Assembly: GCF_031454185.1 (NCBI RefSeq)
Contig: NZ_JAVDQI010000001.1
Span: forward strand, 248,001-312,000
Reading direction: 5' to 3'
Source: Methanococcoides alaskense
GTDB taxonomy: Archaea; Halobacteriota; Methanosarcinia; Methanosarcinales; Methanosarcinaceae
Length of the DNA: 64,000 bases
Positions 17,341-26,882 of the stretch are shown here, piece by piece. How positions within the stretch are numbered: the stretch's first letter is position 1; each line of letters opens with the position of its first letter. The notes under the pieces are model-generated. The model made no database searches and was not told the DNA's origin. It saw only the letters and a list, made by a program, of their open reading frames with translations. A program made the position numbers and the translations under genes.

Positions 17341-17604
17341 ATGGAAGAAAAGGAATCAACAGCAAAAAACCCTGAGTTCAAAAACAAGGAAATGCTCCAC
17401 ACTGTCGGGGAAACGAACCTTGGCCTTCACATTCCACCATCCTTAAGCAATGAACTACCTGCCCTTGATGGCATCGAGTATATGCCACACAAGTCAGCAG
17501 GATTACAGTCCGCTTCTGATATGTGGATAGACAAAGCAAGGATGACAGACGGTCTTCAGAACAAGCCTGTCATAGAGAAGATCCTGAAAGGCAGGACACT
17601 CTAA
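17341..17604 (+). CDS. Small protein of unknown function
   Basis: An 87-residue soluble protein with no membrane segment and no motif I recognise. It has a hydrophilic N-terminus and a conserved-looking middle (GETNLGLHIPPSLSNELPALDGIEYMPHKSAG). No SD is visible before the ATG, so it may be leaderless or weakly translated. A T-run follows the stop. It stands alone between kae1 and a convergent lipoprotein gene. Confidence 0.6.
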   Translation: MEEKESTAKNPEFKNKEMLHTVGETNLGLHIPPSLSNELPALDGIEYMPHKSAGLQSASDMWIDKARMTDGLQNKPVIEKILKGRTL

Positions 17605-17608
17605 AACC

Positions 17609-17625
17609 TCTATTTTTTTCTTATA
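17609..17625 (+). terminator. Oligo-T terminator
   Basis: A run of seven T directly after the small gene's stop codon, a typical archaeal stop signal. Confidence 0.5.
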
Positions 17626-17755
17626 CATTCTTTTCTACATCTTTTTTAAGGGAAGCTCATGCAGTCATAATAATTTAGCCCCTACTGATCAGCACACATA
17701 AATGAAGTATAAGTGGATGAAAGCATACAATTTCATCCGGTTAATATTACATCGA

Positions 17756-18823
17756 TCAGATAGTCTCCAGAAGTTCGTCCAAAGTAAGGGATCTATCGAA
17801 CTGAGTAACTCGTCCATCATCGGTCAGCGTAAATTTGCCCTGTGAAGCACCAGTGACCACAAAGTGTTCCGGACCAAAATCTTTGGTATCAGTCCATGTG
17901 TCATTATTCAGGTAAAGGAAAACCCTTTCCAGGGGAGAAAAAGATGCTTCATCCTCCGCATCTATGGAAACGTAACCGTCACTTCCACCCTGTATTCTAA
18001 CTATAACTTCTTTTTCTGGCAATGGATTTTTGAGATAGCCACCCACACTGATAATGACATCAGTATAGAGAACATCATGCCAACCCAGATCATAGATATC
18101 ATCGGTTGGCCTCATTCCGTCAGCAGTGTTCCATTTACTTGGAAGTACTTCCTTGACCGTACCTATTAAAATTATATCAGACCGATCGCTCAGATCTTCA
18201 TAGCTTAAGAATTCAAGTTCACCACTTACAGCAATATTTATTTTCCCCGTAGTATTATCGACATCTTCAACTGCCAATTCAATGGGTTCTTTCCCATTCA
18301 CGACATCTATGGTGAAGTTATTGGATTCTGCCATTCCAATCCAGTAAGGTTTTGTAATTGATTCACCCCTTGAAGTGTGATATACGGCATTAAGTATATA
18401 CTCGCCATTATCCAAGTTCCAACACTTTGAATTAAAGGTAGCATTAAGAGATTGACCAGGATGGAGTTCAACAAGATCATCATTATTTAAAGGCACTCTT
18501 GAAATTACTCCACATTCATATGGCACTTTAGAACCATTTGGAAATAAGAAATTAATATCATAACTCACTTGTTCTTCCATCTTCCACACATTGATAGTTT
18601 TGTTACCAACGTTTGTTAACATCAAGTGAATTTTGAAAATTTCACCTTCCTGTACCTGTGTCTTTTCAGGCACTAGAATAAAATTCAATTCACCGATCTG
18701 CTGATCGGGTTCTTTTGAATCTATACATCCCCCTGCAAGCAACATTGAGCCAATTAGGAGCAGTATTAGTATTATTTTGCTAATTTCTATATTGCTGAGA
18801 TCTTTGATGTATTTAAAATCCAT
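17756..18823 (-). CDS. Putative lipoprotein with BsuPI-like N-terminal domain
   Basis: About 355 residues. A signal peptide with lipobox LAGGC (Cys about residue 33) is followed by a domain resembling the BsuPI/intracellular-proteinase-inhibitor fold. Its signs are LNFILVPEKTQVQEGE, LMLTNVGNKTINVWK and LHPGQSLNATFNSKCWN. The C-terminal half (VGTVKEVLPSKW ... VFLYLNNDTW ... VTGASQGKFTLTDDG) recurs in methanogen surface proteins of unknown role. The ATG at 18823 has AGGTGG just upstream; a GTG six bases earlier is the alternative. It is probably attached to the outer face of the membrane. Confidence 0.7.
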   Translation of the reverse strand: MDFKYIKDLSNIEISKIILILLLIGSMLLAGGCIDSKEPDQQIGELNFILVPEKTQVQEGEIFKIHLMLTNVGNKTINVWKMEEQVSYDINFLFPNGSKVPYECGVISRVPLNNDDLVELHPGQSLNATFNSKCWNLDNGEYILNAVYHTSRGESITKPYWIGMAESNNFTIDVVNGKEPIELAVEDVDNTTGKINIAVSGELEFLSYEDLSDRSDIILIGTVKEVLPSKWNTADGMRPTDDIYDLGWHDVLYTDVIISVGGYLKNPLPEKEVIVRIQGGSDGYVSIDAEDEASFSPLERVFLYLNNDTWTDTKDFGPEHFVVTGASQGKFTLTDDGRVTQFDRSLTLDELLETI

Positions 18824-18892
18824 CCCCACCTAAGCAATAAATTAGGCATAAGAGTTATATTATTTTTTCTGTTCGCCATTTTCTTTATTGAC

Positions 18893-18924
18893 ACACAAAA
18901 TTGACAAGTATGTCAAAATTGTGT
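18893..18924. promoter_or_regulatory. Long interrupted palindrome upstream of the lipoprotein gene
   Basis: Two 14-base arms, acacaaaattgaca and tgtcaaaattgtgt, around AGTA. The arms match at 12 of 14 positions. It lies 70-100 bases upstream of the lipoprotein start and about 60 bases after the topoisomerase VI A stop, so it could be an operator or a terminator hairpin. Confidence 0.45.
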
Positions 18925-18982
18925 TTTAGTCAATTTGAGGGGGGCGCAGATCCTAATTATTTTCAAAAAAAATATGAGAGGA

Positions 18983-20104
18983 TCATATAATATCCATCTC
19001 ACTCAACCTGTTCGGCAGGTACGTATCAGTTACAAAATCAAGACCCTTTCCGGCAAAAGCTTGTTGTTCCGCCTTTTTCTTGATACTAAGCTGTAAGCTT
19101 ATCTGCTCTTTCCAGTAATCGTTTGCGAACCTCGGATCTGTAAGCTCACTTCTGAGAGCATCAATATCCTTGTCAGTCAGCTTATCGGTTGAAAGCTCAT
19201 ACTCAACGATATCCGTTGGCTGAACACCAATGAACTTTGCAGCTGGGGTTGCCATGAACTCTGAAAGATGGGCACTCTTGATAGCACCGTATGCGACTGA
19301 AGCGAAGATCCTGTAAGACCAGGGATCGCCATCAGTGAAGACAACGACAGGGATACCAAGCTCCTCGTTCATCCTCTTGATAAGACGGCGTGTTGACCTT
19401 GCAGGCTGTCCTTTCAGGTGTACAAGTATAGCATTGTACTTCTCATCAAAGCCGTTCTCAATAAGCCTTGCATACATACCACCAGTCTCTATGGCAATGA
19501 TGAACTTGGCATCGTGGTCAAGGAACTCGATGTTCTCCACATTGAAAGGGATCTGATAGCCACTTTCACCGATATCTTCCTGACAGTGAATGATACGGGA
19601 GCCACGTTTGGTCTCCTCTCGTATCCTTATCGGACCGAACATTGTCGCACCATCTTCTTCAGGACGCATATGGAAATATTCCCTCTGAAGGGACGTGATG
19701 ATCTCAAGGTCTTCAATGAGGCGATTGCTCTCCGCCTGCTCGCGGAATTTAGCAATATCCCAGTTCTCGGAGATATAGTACAGCTCCCTTAAGGTCGAAC
19801 CACGGTCCTGTGCCAGATGGTTCTTCACAAGGAAATCGATGGAATGTACGGTCTTAAGCAACTGGAAAGCCCCTTTGACCGTTTTTGCGGTCCTTTGGGT
19901 TTCCTTATCACCATATACCCACACATCACTCTCATTACTGTATTCGATATTGTTCTTGGTACGGCTGGATATAGACACGTTTGGAACGGTCTCATCAATG
20001 AACTGGTCGTACAGCCCCTCTGCTAAGCCCATCAGCCTGTTCTTTGCCAGATGGTCGTTCTGTTTTTTCTGCTCTGTGTAATTGGAATTAATAGTATCTA
20101 CCAT
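18983..20104 (-). CDS. top6A: DNA topoisomerase VI subunit A
   Basis: Catalytic subunit of the archaeal type IIB topoisomerase (Spo11 homologue), 373 residues. The DNA-cleaving tyrosine is in STLRELYYISENW (Tyr110 by Spo11 alignment). The Toprim metal site is visible as AIETGGMYARLIENGF and VVVFTDGDPWSYRI. It follows top6B with a single base between them, so the two subunits are co-expressed for an A2B2 enzyme that relaxes supercoils and separates sister chromosomes. Confidence 0.96.
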   Translation of the reverse strand: MVDTINSNYTEQKKQNDHLAKNRLMGLAEGLYDQFIDETVPNVSISSRTKNNIEYSNESDVWVYGDKETQRTAKTVKGAFQLLKTVHSIDFLVKNHLAQDRGSTLRELYYISENWDIAKFREQAESNRLIEDLEIITSLQREYFHMRPEEDGATMFGPIRIREETKRGSRIIHCQEDIGESGYQIPFNVENIEFLDHDAKFIIAIETGGMYARLIENGFDEKYNAILVHLKGQPARSTRRLIKRMNEELGIPVVVFTDGDPWSYRIFASVAYGAIKSAHLSEFMATPAAKFIGVQPTDIVEYELSTDKLTDKDIDALRSELTDPRFANDYWKEQISLQLSIKKKAEQQAFAGKGLDFVTDTYLPNRLSEMDII

Positions 20105-20105
20105 T

Positions 20106-21974
20106 TCAGATCAACCCTTTGATAGCTTTCGCACCTGTGACCAGCTCTTCATCCAGACCTTCAACGATCAATTGAGGTAGCCTCTTTATCTCGTCCTCGC
20201 TCATGGAACTCAACGAATATGTTATCGCTTTAGAGCCTTCAGGAGAAACCTTCATAGCCCATACATAATCAAAATCACTGCCCATGGAGATCACCTTTGG
20301 TTCTGGCGATACATCACTTATCTCATAAGGAAGCATATCGTGCAGCTTGAACTCCGTAAGCTTACTGCCAAAATTCTTCACTTTAATTGTGACCGCTGCA
20401 TCCCCGTTAGCCCCATGTTCCACATTGCGCATAACAAGAAGATTACCCATTACCTTTGCGACTACCGGATTGATGTCCGGAAGATCACGCTCAAGTGTAT
20501 CCGCAAGTTTCTGGGCCATCTTAGGCAATACCTTAGTGATGATGATCTCCTTCTCACGCCTTTTCTTAAGTGAGACCTGTCGATTCAGATAACGGTTCAT
20601 CTTCCTCGAGACCTCTTTAATTGCAAGTTCCACCTCATCCCTTATCTCAGGAATATCAGCAATGGCATCCTTGGATTCTGATGTGAACGGTACGTTCGTA
20701 GAAGCCACATGGATAAGCAGGACAACCGGACCTGAGGGCATTCCGCCTCCGGGCTGGTTCAGACCATACTGTTTCCACTTGATGCCTTCGACAGCATGGG
20801 TCGAGGCACATCCACCCTGTTGATAAAGCAAGGGAACACGGTTTGCAAATCTCATGATATCAATACGATCATCTTTCTGGAGACCACCACCGTATGCGAT
20901 ACCGACCTCCACAACGAAAGGATTGCCTGAAAATACAGAAGGGCTACGAGTGGTCGTTGCAATGAAATCAACATTGAACTCCTTTTCAAGACCTTTGTAG
21001 ATGAGTTCCTCACCAATAGGAGAAAGACAATCCGTCGGTGGCGCCATGATCTTCACTTTTTTGAAGGCATCCAGTAATTTCTTTGTCTGGTCCCTTGTAA
21101 GCTCCGAAGGTACCATCTCCGTATCAAGTCCCGCTGCCTTGCAGATCTCCTCGGCTGTAAGCAGACCTATCTTGGAGAACGAATAGCGTAAGAACGGAGC
21201 TAATTTCTGGCGGTCGGTGTAGCGCAGCATCTTCATGAGAGTACCAAGCTCAATTCCATGAGGATGCGGCAATATTTCCTTTGCAGGAATTGGAAGCTTG
21301 TCGGTAGCCCTATCAAATATGACCTCATTGCCATCCGGCTCTATCAAAGTGAGCCGTGCATGAGGATTAACGATAGCAGTTGCCTTCAGATATTCATAGA
21401 TGGACTGTCTGCGTCCCTTTACATAAGACGCTTCCATTTCCAGCTCCACACGAGTACCATGCGGCCTATCCCAGTCGATCACCTCATCAAGAAGGATCTC
21501 AGGGTCATTGGTACTGGTATTTATCATTACTTCATAGTGATGCGCAGGGGAATCCGGACCGATCTTGGAAATGACACTTGTCGGATGACCTGATGTCAAT
21601 TGTGCATAAAGGACAGAAGCTGAAATACCAATACCCTGTTGACCCCGGCTTTGTTTCAGTGCATGGAAACGTGAGCCGTAGAGCAACTTGGCAAATACCT
21701 TGGGTATTTGCTCTTTAACGATACCAGGACCATTGTCCTCTACTATAACACTTACATTATCCTTTCCGACACGCTCGATATGAAGCAAGATATCAGGAAG
21801 GATCTCTGCTTCCTCACATGCATCAAGGGAATTGTCCACTGCTTCTTTTACGGTAGTTATAAGACTACGCGGAGCAGAGTCAAAACCAAGAATCTGCCGG
21901 TTCTTCTCAAAGAATTCTGCAACACTTATTGCTTGCTGCTTTTTTGCAAGTTCTTCTGCAATTGGGGCTGCCAT
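20106..21974 (-). CDS. top6B: DNA topoisomerase VI subunit B
   Basis: ATPase subunit of topoisomerase VI, 622 residues. The GHKL ATP site shows FDSAPRSLITTVKEAVDNSLDACEEAEI in separate motifs (Asn-rich helix and DA), VEDNGPGIV, and the ATP lid SRGQQGIGISA. An H2TH segment, a transducer domain (GLNQPGGGMPSGPVVLLIHVA) and a C-terminal Ig-like domain follow. It is the first gene of the top6B-top6A pair. Confidence 0.96.
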   Translation of the reverse strand: MAAPIAEELAKKQQAISVAEFFEKNRQILGFDSAPRSLITTVKEAVDNSLDACEEAEILPDILLHIERVGKDNVSVIVEDNGPGIVKEQIPKVFAKLLYGSRFHALKQSRGQQGIGISASVLYAQLTSGHPTSVISKIGPDSPAHHYEVMINTSTNDPEILLDEVIDWDRPHGTRVELEMEASYVKGRRQSIYEYLKATAIVNPHARLTLIEPDGNEVIFDRATDKLPIPAKEILPHPHGIELGTLMKMLRYTDRQKLAPFLRYSFSKIGLLTAEEICKAAGLDTEMVPSELTRDQTKKLLDAFKKVKIMAPPTDCLSPIGEELIYKGLEKEFNVDFIATTTRSPSVFSGNPFVVEVGIAYGGGLQKDDRIDIMRFANRVPLLYQQGGCASTHAVEGIKWKQYGLNQPGGGMPSGPVVLLIHVASTNVPFTSESKDAIADIPEIRDEVELAIKEVSRKMNRYLNRQVSLKKRREKEIIITKVLPKMAQKLADTLERDLPDINPVVAKVMGNLLVMRNVEHGANGDAAVTIKVKNFGSKLTEFKLHDMLPYEISDVSPEPKVISMGSDFDYVWAMKVSPEGSKAITYSLSSMSEDEIKRLPQLIVEGLDEELVTGAKAIKGLI

Positions 21975-22212
21975 ATAATACTCATCCTACATTACTAAAA
22001 AATTGGTTGAAACAACGACTATACATTTTCTGATAGAAATATCAGGAGCTATTGACTGTGATCATTAAAAAATAGAATGCAAGATATTTATTCGTTTGCA
22101 GCCATTTTAAATTTCAGCATGATCACTACAATAGATCTCTGCGAACCAGATCCACTAAATGACATACCGGGGCAGGATACTACACCGAACACCATAGCAG
22201 ATCATGTTAAGA

Positions 22213-22644
22213 TCATTTTCCAATATCTTCGTTCCAGAGTTCCGGCTCTTTACTGATAAAATCATCCATCATTGCCACACATTCATCAAGGTCAAGGTCG
22301 ACCACTTCAACCCCATGGGATTCCATAAATTCCCTTGCTCCTGAGAAGGTCCTGGATTCGCCAACAATTACCTTTTTTATGCCAAATTGTACTACAGCAC
22401 CGGCACAAAGATAGCAGGGCATCAAAGTGGAATAAAGAATTGAATCGCGATAGCTCCCAACCCGTCCGGCATCCCTGAGGCATGAAATTTCAGCATGTGC
22501 CATTGGATCATCCTGTTGGACACGTAAATTGTGACCCTTACCGATAATTAGATCATCCCTTACAAGAACCGAACCAATGGGAATGCCACCACTATTAAGT
22601 CCCGATCTCGCTTCATCTATTGCTGCCTGCATAAATTCATCCAT
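22213..22644 (-). CDS. Cytosine deaminase, fungal FCY1-like
   Basis: A 143-residue zinc deaminase. The zinc and proton-shuttle residues are His50 and Glu52 (MAHAEISCLR) and Cys77/Cys80 (LMPCYLCAGAVV). Beyond these generic motifs it follows yeast cytosine deaminase closely: GGIPIGSVLV, GKGHNLRVQ, DAGRVGSY, VVGESRTFSGAREFMESHGVEVV, and the ending EPELWNEDIG, which matches RPQDWFEDIG of FCY1. That C-terminal helix closes the active site in the yeast enzyme. The likely role is pyrimidine salvage, cytosine to uracil. It is monocistronic with an AT-rich promoter. Confidence 0.82.
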   Translation of the reverse strand: MDEFMQAAIDEARSGLNSGGIPIGSVLVRDDLIIGKGHNLRVQQDDPMAHAEISCLRDAGRVGSYRDSILYSTLMPCYLCAGAVVQFGIKKVIVGESRTFSGAREFMESHGVEVVDLDLDECVAMMDDFISKEPELWNEDIGK

Positions 22645-22726
22645 ATATTTACACCCCGAGAATTCAAATAGAAATATTAATATGTATAAATATATTAAAG
22701 ATTATAAATGTTTTGAAAAAAAGGAT

Positions 22727-23947
22727 TCAGTCCGGGATCTCCAACCTGTAGACCCTGTCATTTTCACGCACCTTATCCTTGACAGCAATTCCCACGACAT
22801 CCCCTGAGGATGCAGATAGGACAGGACCTTCATCCGACCTTATCTCAGTGACATCCTGTTCAAAGTATGTACTTTTGCCTTCGATGATAATGTGGTCTCC
22901 AACAGCGAGACCCGTTTCTAGAAGCTTTACTTCTGCCGCCCCACTCTTCCGGAAATAATTGATAACCACGCCTACAGCATGTCTTTTGGTAGTTGATACG
23001 TTCATATCAGATTCGATGGAAATACCATCCGGACCGGGTACCCCGAAGTAGAACCCTGTGGAAAAGCCACGGTTAAAGACCGAAGCCAGCTCTTCTTTCC
23101 ATGACCTCGCTTTTTCAAGTGTGTACGAACCATCACAATAGGAATCGAGGGCTTCACGATAACAGCGGGATACCGTAGATGTATATCTCGCATCCTTCAA
23201 CCTGCCTTCGACCTTGAAAGCATCCACACCAGCATCGATCAGCTCAGGGATGTGTTCGATCATGCACAGGTCCCTTGCACTTAACAGATATTTCCCTTCA
23301 AGGTCGACCTCGCTGCCATCCTCACCAACAAGTTTCCAACCCCATCGGCACGGTTGGGAACATTCACCACAATTAGCGGACTTGCCGAGAACATAAGCGG
23401 AAAGGTAGCACCTGCCTGAGATAGCCTGACACATGGCACCATGAATGAAAACCTCAAGCTCAATATCGGTGTTCCGGCGAATCTCCTTTATGTTCTCCAT
23501 ACTGAGCTCCCTTGCCAGAACGACCCGGGAAGCCCCCAGGGAACCATAGAATTCCACTGTCTGCCAATTCGATACATTCGCCTGAGTAGATATGTGAACC
23601 CTCAGACCGGCATCAACTGCCTTTGTAATAACTGCCGGATCCCACGCAATGACAGCATCCACATCCGAGGATGCTACAGAATCGATAACGACATCAAGAT
23701 CATCAATGTCATCGGGATAGATAACCGTGTTCAGCGCAAGATAAGCATTGAGGTCATTCTCTTTGATATCCCCTATAAAATCGTTGAGACCATCAAGAGT
23801 AATATCACATGCCCTTGCCCTGAGACTGAACCTGTCGATAGAGAAGTAGACCCCGTCTGCATAGTCCCTGCACGCAGCCAGAGCTGCACGATTCTTGACA
23901 CCCATCATAAGTTCAGGGATCTTTACAGATGATCCAGAGCAGTTCAT
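22727..23947 (-). CDS. Peptidase U32 family protein
   Basis: A 406-residue member of the U32 family, whose bacterial relatives act in tRNA/rRNA hydroxylation or as collagenase-like proteins. The signature FIHGAMCQAISGRCYLSA followed by GKSANCGECSQPCRWGW is present, with cysteines expected to hold an iron-sulfur cluster. A C-terminal small beta domain (GVVINYFRKSG ... VGDHIIIEG) is also visible. Many members modify RNA; the exact reaction here is unknown. Confidence 0.88.
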   Translation of the reverse strand: MNCSGSSVKIPELMMGVKNRAALAACRDYADGVYFSIDRFSLRARACDITLDGLNDFIGDIKENDLNAYLALNTVIYPDDIDDLDVVIDSVASSDVDAVIAWDPAVITKAVDAGLRVHISTQANVSNWQTVEFYGSLGASRVVLARELSMENIKEIRRNTDIELEVFIHGAMCQAISGRCYLSAYVLGKSANCGECSQPCRWGWKLVGEDGSEVDLEGKYLLSARDLCMIEHIPELIDAGVDAFKVEGRLKDARYTSTVSRCYREALDSYCDGSYTLEKARSWKEELASVFNRGFSTGFYFGVPGPDGISIESDMNVSTTKRHAVGVVINYFRKSGAAEVKLLETGLAVGDHIIIEGKSTYFEQDVTEIRSDEGPVLSASSGDVVGIAVKDKVRENDRVYRLEIPD

Positions 23948-24035
23948 GGAGTAGCATCGTAAATGATAGTTTAAATCAGTTATTGTTGGAAAAGAAAAAA
24001 GGAGACAGAGAGATATTAATCAACTCTTAAGGGCA

Positions 24036-24362
24036 TCATTCCCCGACAAATGGACGGGATACTCTGATAATAATAACTGACACCAGACCCCAGGCAAATG
24101 GAAGCCAGAGTGGGATGTTAAAGAAAAAAGCAGCAGCGTATGTCCAGACCCCGAGATAAGTGCCGATGAACTCTGCACTACATCCAATGATGACACCGGA
24201 TACAAATACAATATTATCCCCTTTCTCAGACCAGAAATATTCACGTATGCCATATATCGATAATATCAGAAAGGTTAGCAAAAGGTTGTTTTCCCAGAAT
24301 TGTACTGCCACGATCAGTGCTAGCACAAAGATTAACAGGTCCCTGAAGATCGCTTTTTTCAT
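24036..24362 (-). CDS. Small integral membrane protein of unknown function
   Basis: About 108 residues with four predicted hydrophobic segments (near 5-22, 27-40, 50-66 and 75-100). It includes the stretch SAEFIGTYLGVWTY and the Trp/Pro-rich IPLWLPFAWGLV. I choose the second ATG (24362) because GGAG lies six bases before it; the first ATG is at 24374. A shared AT-rich promoter region separates it from the divergent MFS gene. I do not recognise the family with confidence. Confidence 0.7.
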   Translation of the reverse strand: MKKAIFRDLLIFVLALIVAVQFWENNLLLTFLILSIYGIREYFWSEKGDNIVFVSGVIIGCSAEFIGTYLGVWTYAAAFFFNIPLWLPFAWGLVSVIIIRVSRPFVGE

Positions 24363-24502
24363 GTAGTTCTCCATGTAGCATTAGAAGCCATAATTATATA
24401 AATAAAATTGGGGGCTTATATTCGATGCTACTTGTTTATATTAAAAGGAAGAACAAACACCATCAGACCTATAGACCACAAATAAAGTTAAAGGATGTAA
24501 CA

Positions 24503-25699
24503 ATGTCATTTCAACAAAGAGAAAGCAGCATAGATGGGAAGTTAAAGGGTTCAGTGCCTCTCCTTGCACTTCTAACGGCATTTCCTGCACTTTCGACTGA
24601 CATGATCCTACCAGCCATCCCGCTACTTGCGGAGACCTGGAACCATTCCCTTGCTTATATTAACCTGATCCTGATATGTTTTTTTGTCACGTTTGGGTTC
24701 TTTCTTCTCTTCTACGGTCCGATCTCAGACCGTTTTGGCCGCCGTCGCCCTTTGCTTTTTGGACTTGGTGTGTACATACTTGCAAGCGTGCTCTGTGCTC
24801 TTGCTACCAGTGCTCAAATGCTGATAATCTTTCGAATACTTCAGGCTTCAGGAGCAGCAGCAAGTTCATCATTGTCCATGGCTATGACCAAGGATATATT
24901 TTCTGGAAAGGAGAGAGAAAGGATCCTTGCTCACATAGCGATCATCATGGCCCTTGCCCCAATGATGGCTCCGGTCCTCGGCGGCTGGATACTGGTAAAT
25001 CTTTCATGGCCCTGGATATTCATTATTCAGGGTTTTCTGGGAGTTATCGGGCTTTTTGGGGTCATACGCTTTCCAGAAACTCTACCCCATACATCCAATG
25101 CCCCTCTTTCCAGGGTCATGCATGCTTATGGCCGGTTGATGCTAAACCCATCCTATGTTGTCATGGTCTTTATCGTTTCAGCAACTCTTTTTCCAATGTA
25201 CAGCTTCATTGCAGGCTCTTCTGCCATCTACATAAATGGATTCGGCCTGACCGAACAGAAATATAGCTACTTTTTTGCCTTTAATGCCCTTGCCCTGATG
25301 ATGGGATCCTTTTTTTGCCTTCGGTTAACAAGATCCATCAATTCAAAGCATCTGATGACGTTCGGTTTTGTAGGCATTTTACTAGGTGGACTTTTCCTCA
25401 TAATGAACAAACATCAAAGCCCCTGGGGTTTTGCTCTTCCCATGTTCCTCGTTACATTCTCGATCGGTTTGAGCCGTCCCCCTAGCAACAACCTTGTGCT
25501 TGAACAGGTTGATAGATATGCGGGTTCAGCTTCTTCTCTGCTCATCTTCACATATTTCACCATGGGTGCCATTGGAATGTGGCTCATCTCCCATGAATGG
25601 GCAGACAAGATACACGTACTTGGATCGATCGCTCTTGGGTGTAGTTCCCTGGTTCTGGTTGCATGGTTGATCTTGCAAAAAAAGGGAATAGGAAGCTAA
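24503..25699 (+). CDS. Bcr/CflA-type MFS drug exporter
   Basis: Major facilitator with about 12 membrane segments, 398 residues. The DHA1 Bcr/CflA features are an early ALSTDMILPAIPLLAETW, the loop 2-3 motif GPISDRFGRRRPLLFG, RILQASGAAASSSLSMAMTKDIF and ALAPMMAPVLGGWI. The ATG at 24503 has GGATG seven bases upstream. An ATG at 24425 in the same frame would add 26 hydrophilic residues before the first helix and is less likely. Closest known relatives are mostly bacterial, so transfer is possible. Confidence 0.88.
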   Translation: MSFQQRESSIDGKLKGSVPLLALLTAFPALSTDMILPAIPLLAETWNHSLAYINLILICFFVTFGFFLLFYGPISDRFGRRRPLLFGLGVYILASVLCALATSAQMLIIFRILQASGAAASSSLSMAMTKDIFSGKERERILAHIAIIMALAPMMAPVLGGWILVNLSWPWIFIIQGFLGVIGLFGVIRFPETLPHTSNAPLSRVMHAYGRLMLNPSYVVMVFIVSATLFPMYSFIAGSSAIYINGFGLTEQKYSYFFAFNALALMMGSFFCLRLTRSINSKHLMTFGFVGILLGGLFLIMNKHQSPWGFALPMFLVTFSIGLSRPPSNNLVLEQVDRYAGSASSLLIFTYFTMGAIGMWLISHEWADKIHVLGSIALGCSSLVLVAWLILQKKGIGS

Positions 25700-25754
25700 A
25701 TCAAAATAGAAAGTTGAAGACAGGTCAAGCAGACCTAACTACCTCCAACTCTTT

Positions 25755-26882
25755 TCAGATAACATTGAAATACAAGAGCAGAGCAAGTAATAACAATACA
25801 ACACCTGTAACAAACCTTATCCCAGAGCGTCTTTTCTCCCTGAATTGCATTATAGTTTCAGGACTCATCCCGAACGCCAGAAATACACCCAGGCCTAACA
25901 CCGGAAGCACGACTCCGAAATTGTAGAGGAAGAGATATACAGCTCCTTCCAGCAGATTTGTCCTTGCTATTAACATGTCCAGTATAGAAAGATAAACTGC
26001 ACCTACACATGGAGCTTTGACCAATGAGAATAAACCGCCTGCAAAGAACGATAGAGCAAGAGCATTCTTCCCGTGTATGCTATCCATAAAAGATACTATT
26101 GAACCCGGTGTTTTGAAGGTCGATCTTGAGTGACACTTGAGGTGGTATGCGTCATAGATGTGCCAGATACCGAGTACCCCTATCAACACCGTCATGAACA
26201 ATGTGATGGAGTCCCTTGATCCGGGGAAGATAGTAACGGCTTTCAGGAAACTTATTCCGAATATCATGTAAGTGGTGAATATACCAGCGCAGAAACCACC
26301 GATGACCACCAGCATTTCTTTCTTTCCACCGTTGGAGGATATCGTGACCGAAGCCAAGAATGCCATCACCGCGAGAAGGCAGGGATTGAAGCCGGCGAGC
26401 AGGCCTGTGATCAATACAATTAACGGTGAGAGTTTAAAGGAAGTAACGCTTCCATCAACATTTTTGGCTAAGGGTAAAGTACCATTGGCAGGAATTACCG
26501 GTGCGTTCTCAATAGCTTCTATCAGAAGGCTTTCAAGTAATACATCATCCCCATCGTAATCGGAATAGGCGATAACCGTACTCTTGTTTATGACAATAGC
26601 AGGAACAGTGTATACTCCGTATCCTTTCATGATACTGTAGGAGGTCGCTACGTTTTGACTTGTGTAATTGATACTTTCAAGCCTGCCGATCACCGAATCT
26701 ATGACAGGAGATGTTTGCTGGCATTTCAGGCAGCCATCCTCGTAGAAATATTCAACCAACACTTCGTCTGATCGGGCTGCTGAAGCAGGCATAATGCTTG
26801 AAATGACAAGCAGAAGTATCAATAAGGTCAATATCGATTTAGTGGCATACTGTCGTAGCACATGTCTGTTTATCATATTCAC
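25755..26882 (-). CDS. Thioredoxin-like / CcdA (DsbD-type) thiol-disulfide membrane protein
   Basis: A 375-residue fusion. A signal peptide (about residues 15-36) leads to an extracytoplasmic thioredoxin-like domain with the CLKC redox pair (Cys51, Cys54), then a CcdA/DsbD core of about six membrane segments. The core contains GFNPCLLAVMAF and VKAPCVGAVYLS, the two intramembrane cysteines that carry electrons. It would pass reducing power from cytoplasmic thioredoxin to exported proteins, possibly for cytochrome maturation. The start codon lies inside the preceding gene (44-base overlap), so a later start such as the GTG near residue 8 is possible. Confidence 0.85.
   Translation of the reverse strand: MNMINRHVLRQYATKSILTLLILLLVISSIMPASAARSDEVLVEYFYEDGCLKCQQTSPVIDSVIGRLESINYTSQNVATSYSIMKGYGVYTVPAIVINKSTVIAYSDYDGDDVLLESLLIEAIENAPVIPANGTLPLAKNVDGSVTSFKLSPLIVLITGLLAGFNPCLLAVMAFLASVTISSNGGKKEMLVVIGGFCAGIFTTYMIFGISFLKAVTIFPGSRDSITLFMTVLIGVLGIWHIYDAYHLKCHSRSTFKTPGSIVSFMDSIHGKNALALSFFAGGLFSLVKAPCVGAVYLSILDMLIARTNLLEGAVYLFLYNFGVVLPVLGLGVFLAFGMSPETIMQFREKRRSGIRFVTGVVLLLLALLLYFNVI

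Noticed and set aside
22119..22256. A 45-codon plus-strand ORF between top6B and the cytosine deaminase gene
   Set aside because: Its second half is antisense to the deaminase 3' end, there is no SD, and the composition is not clearly protein-like.
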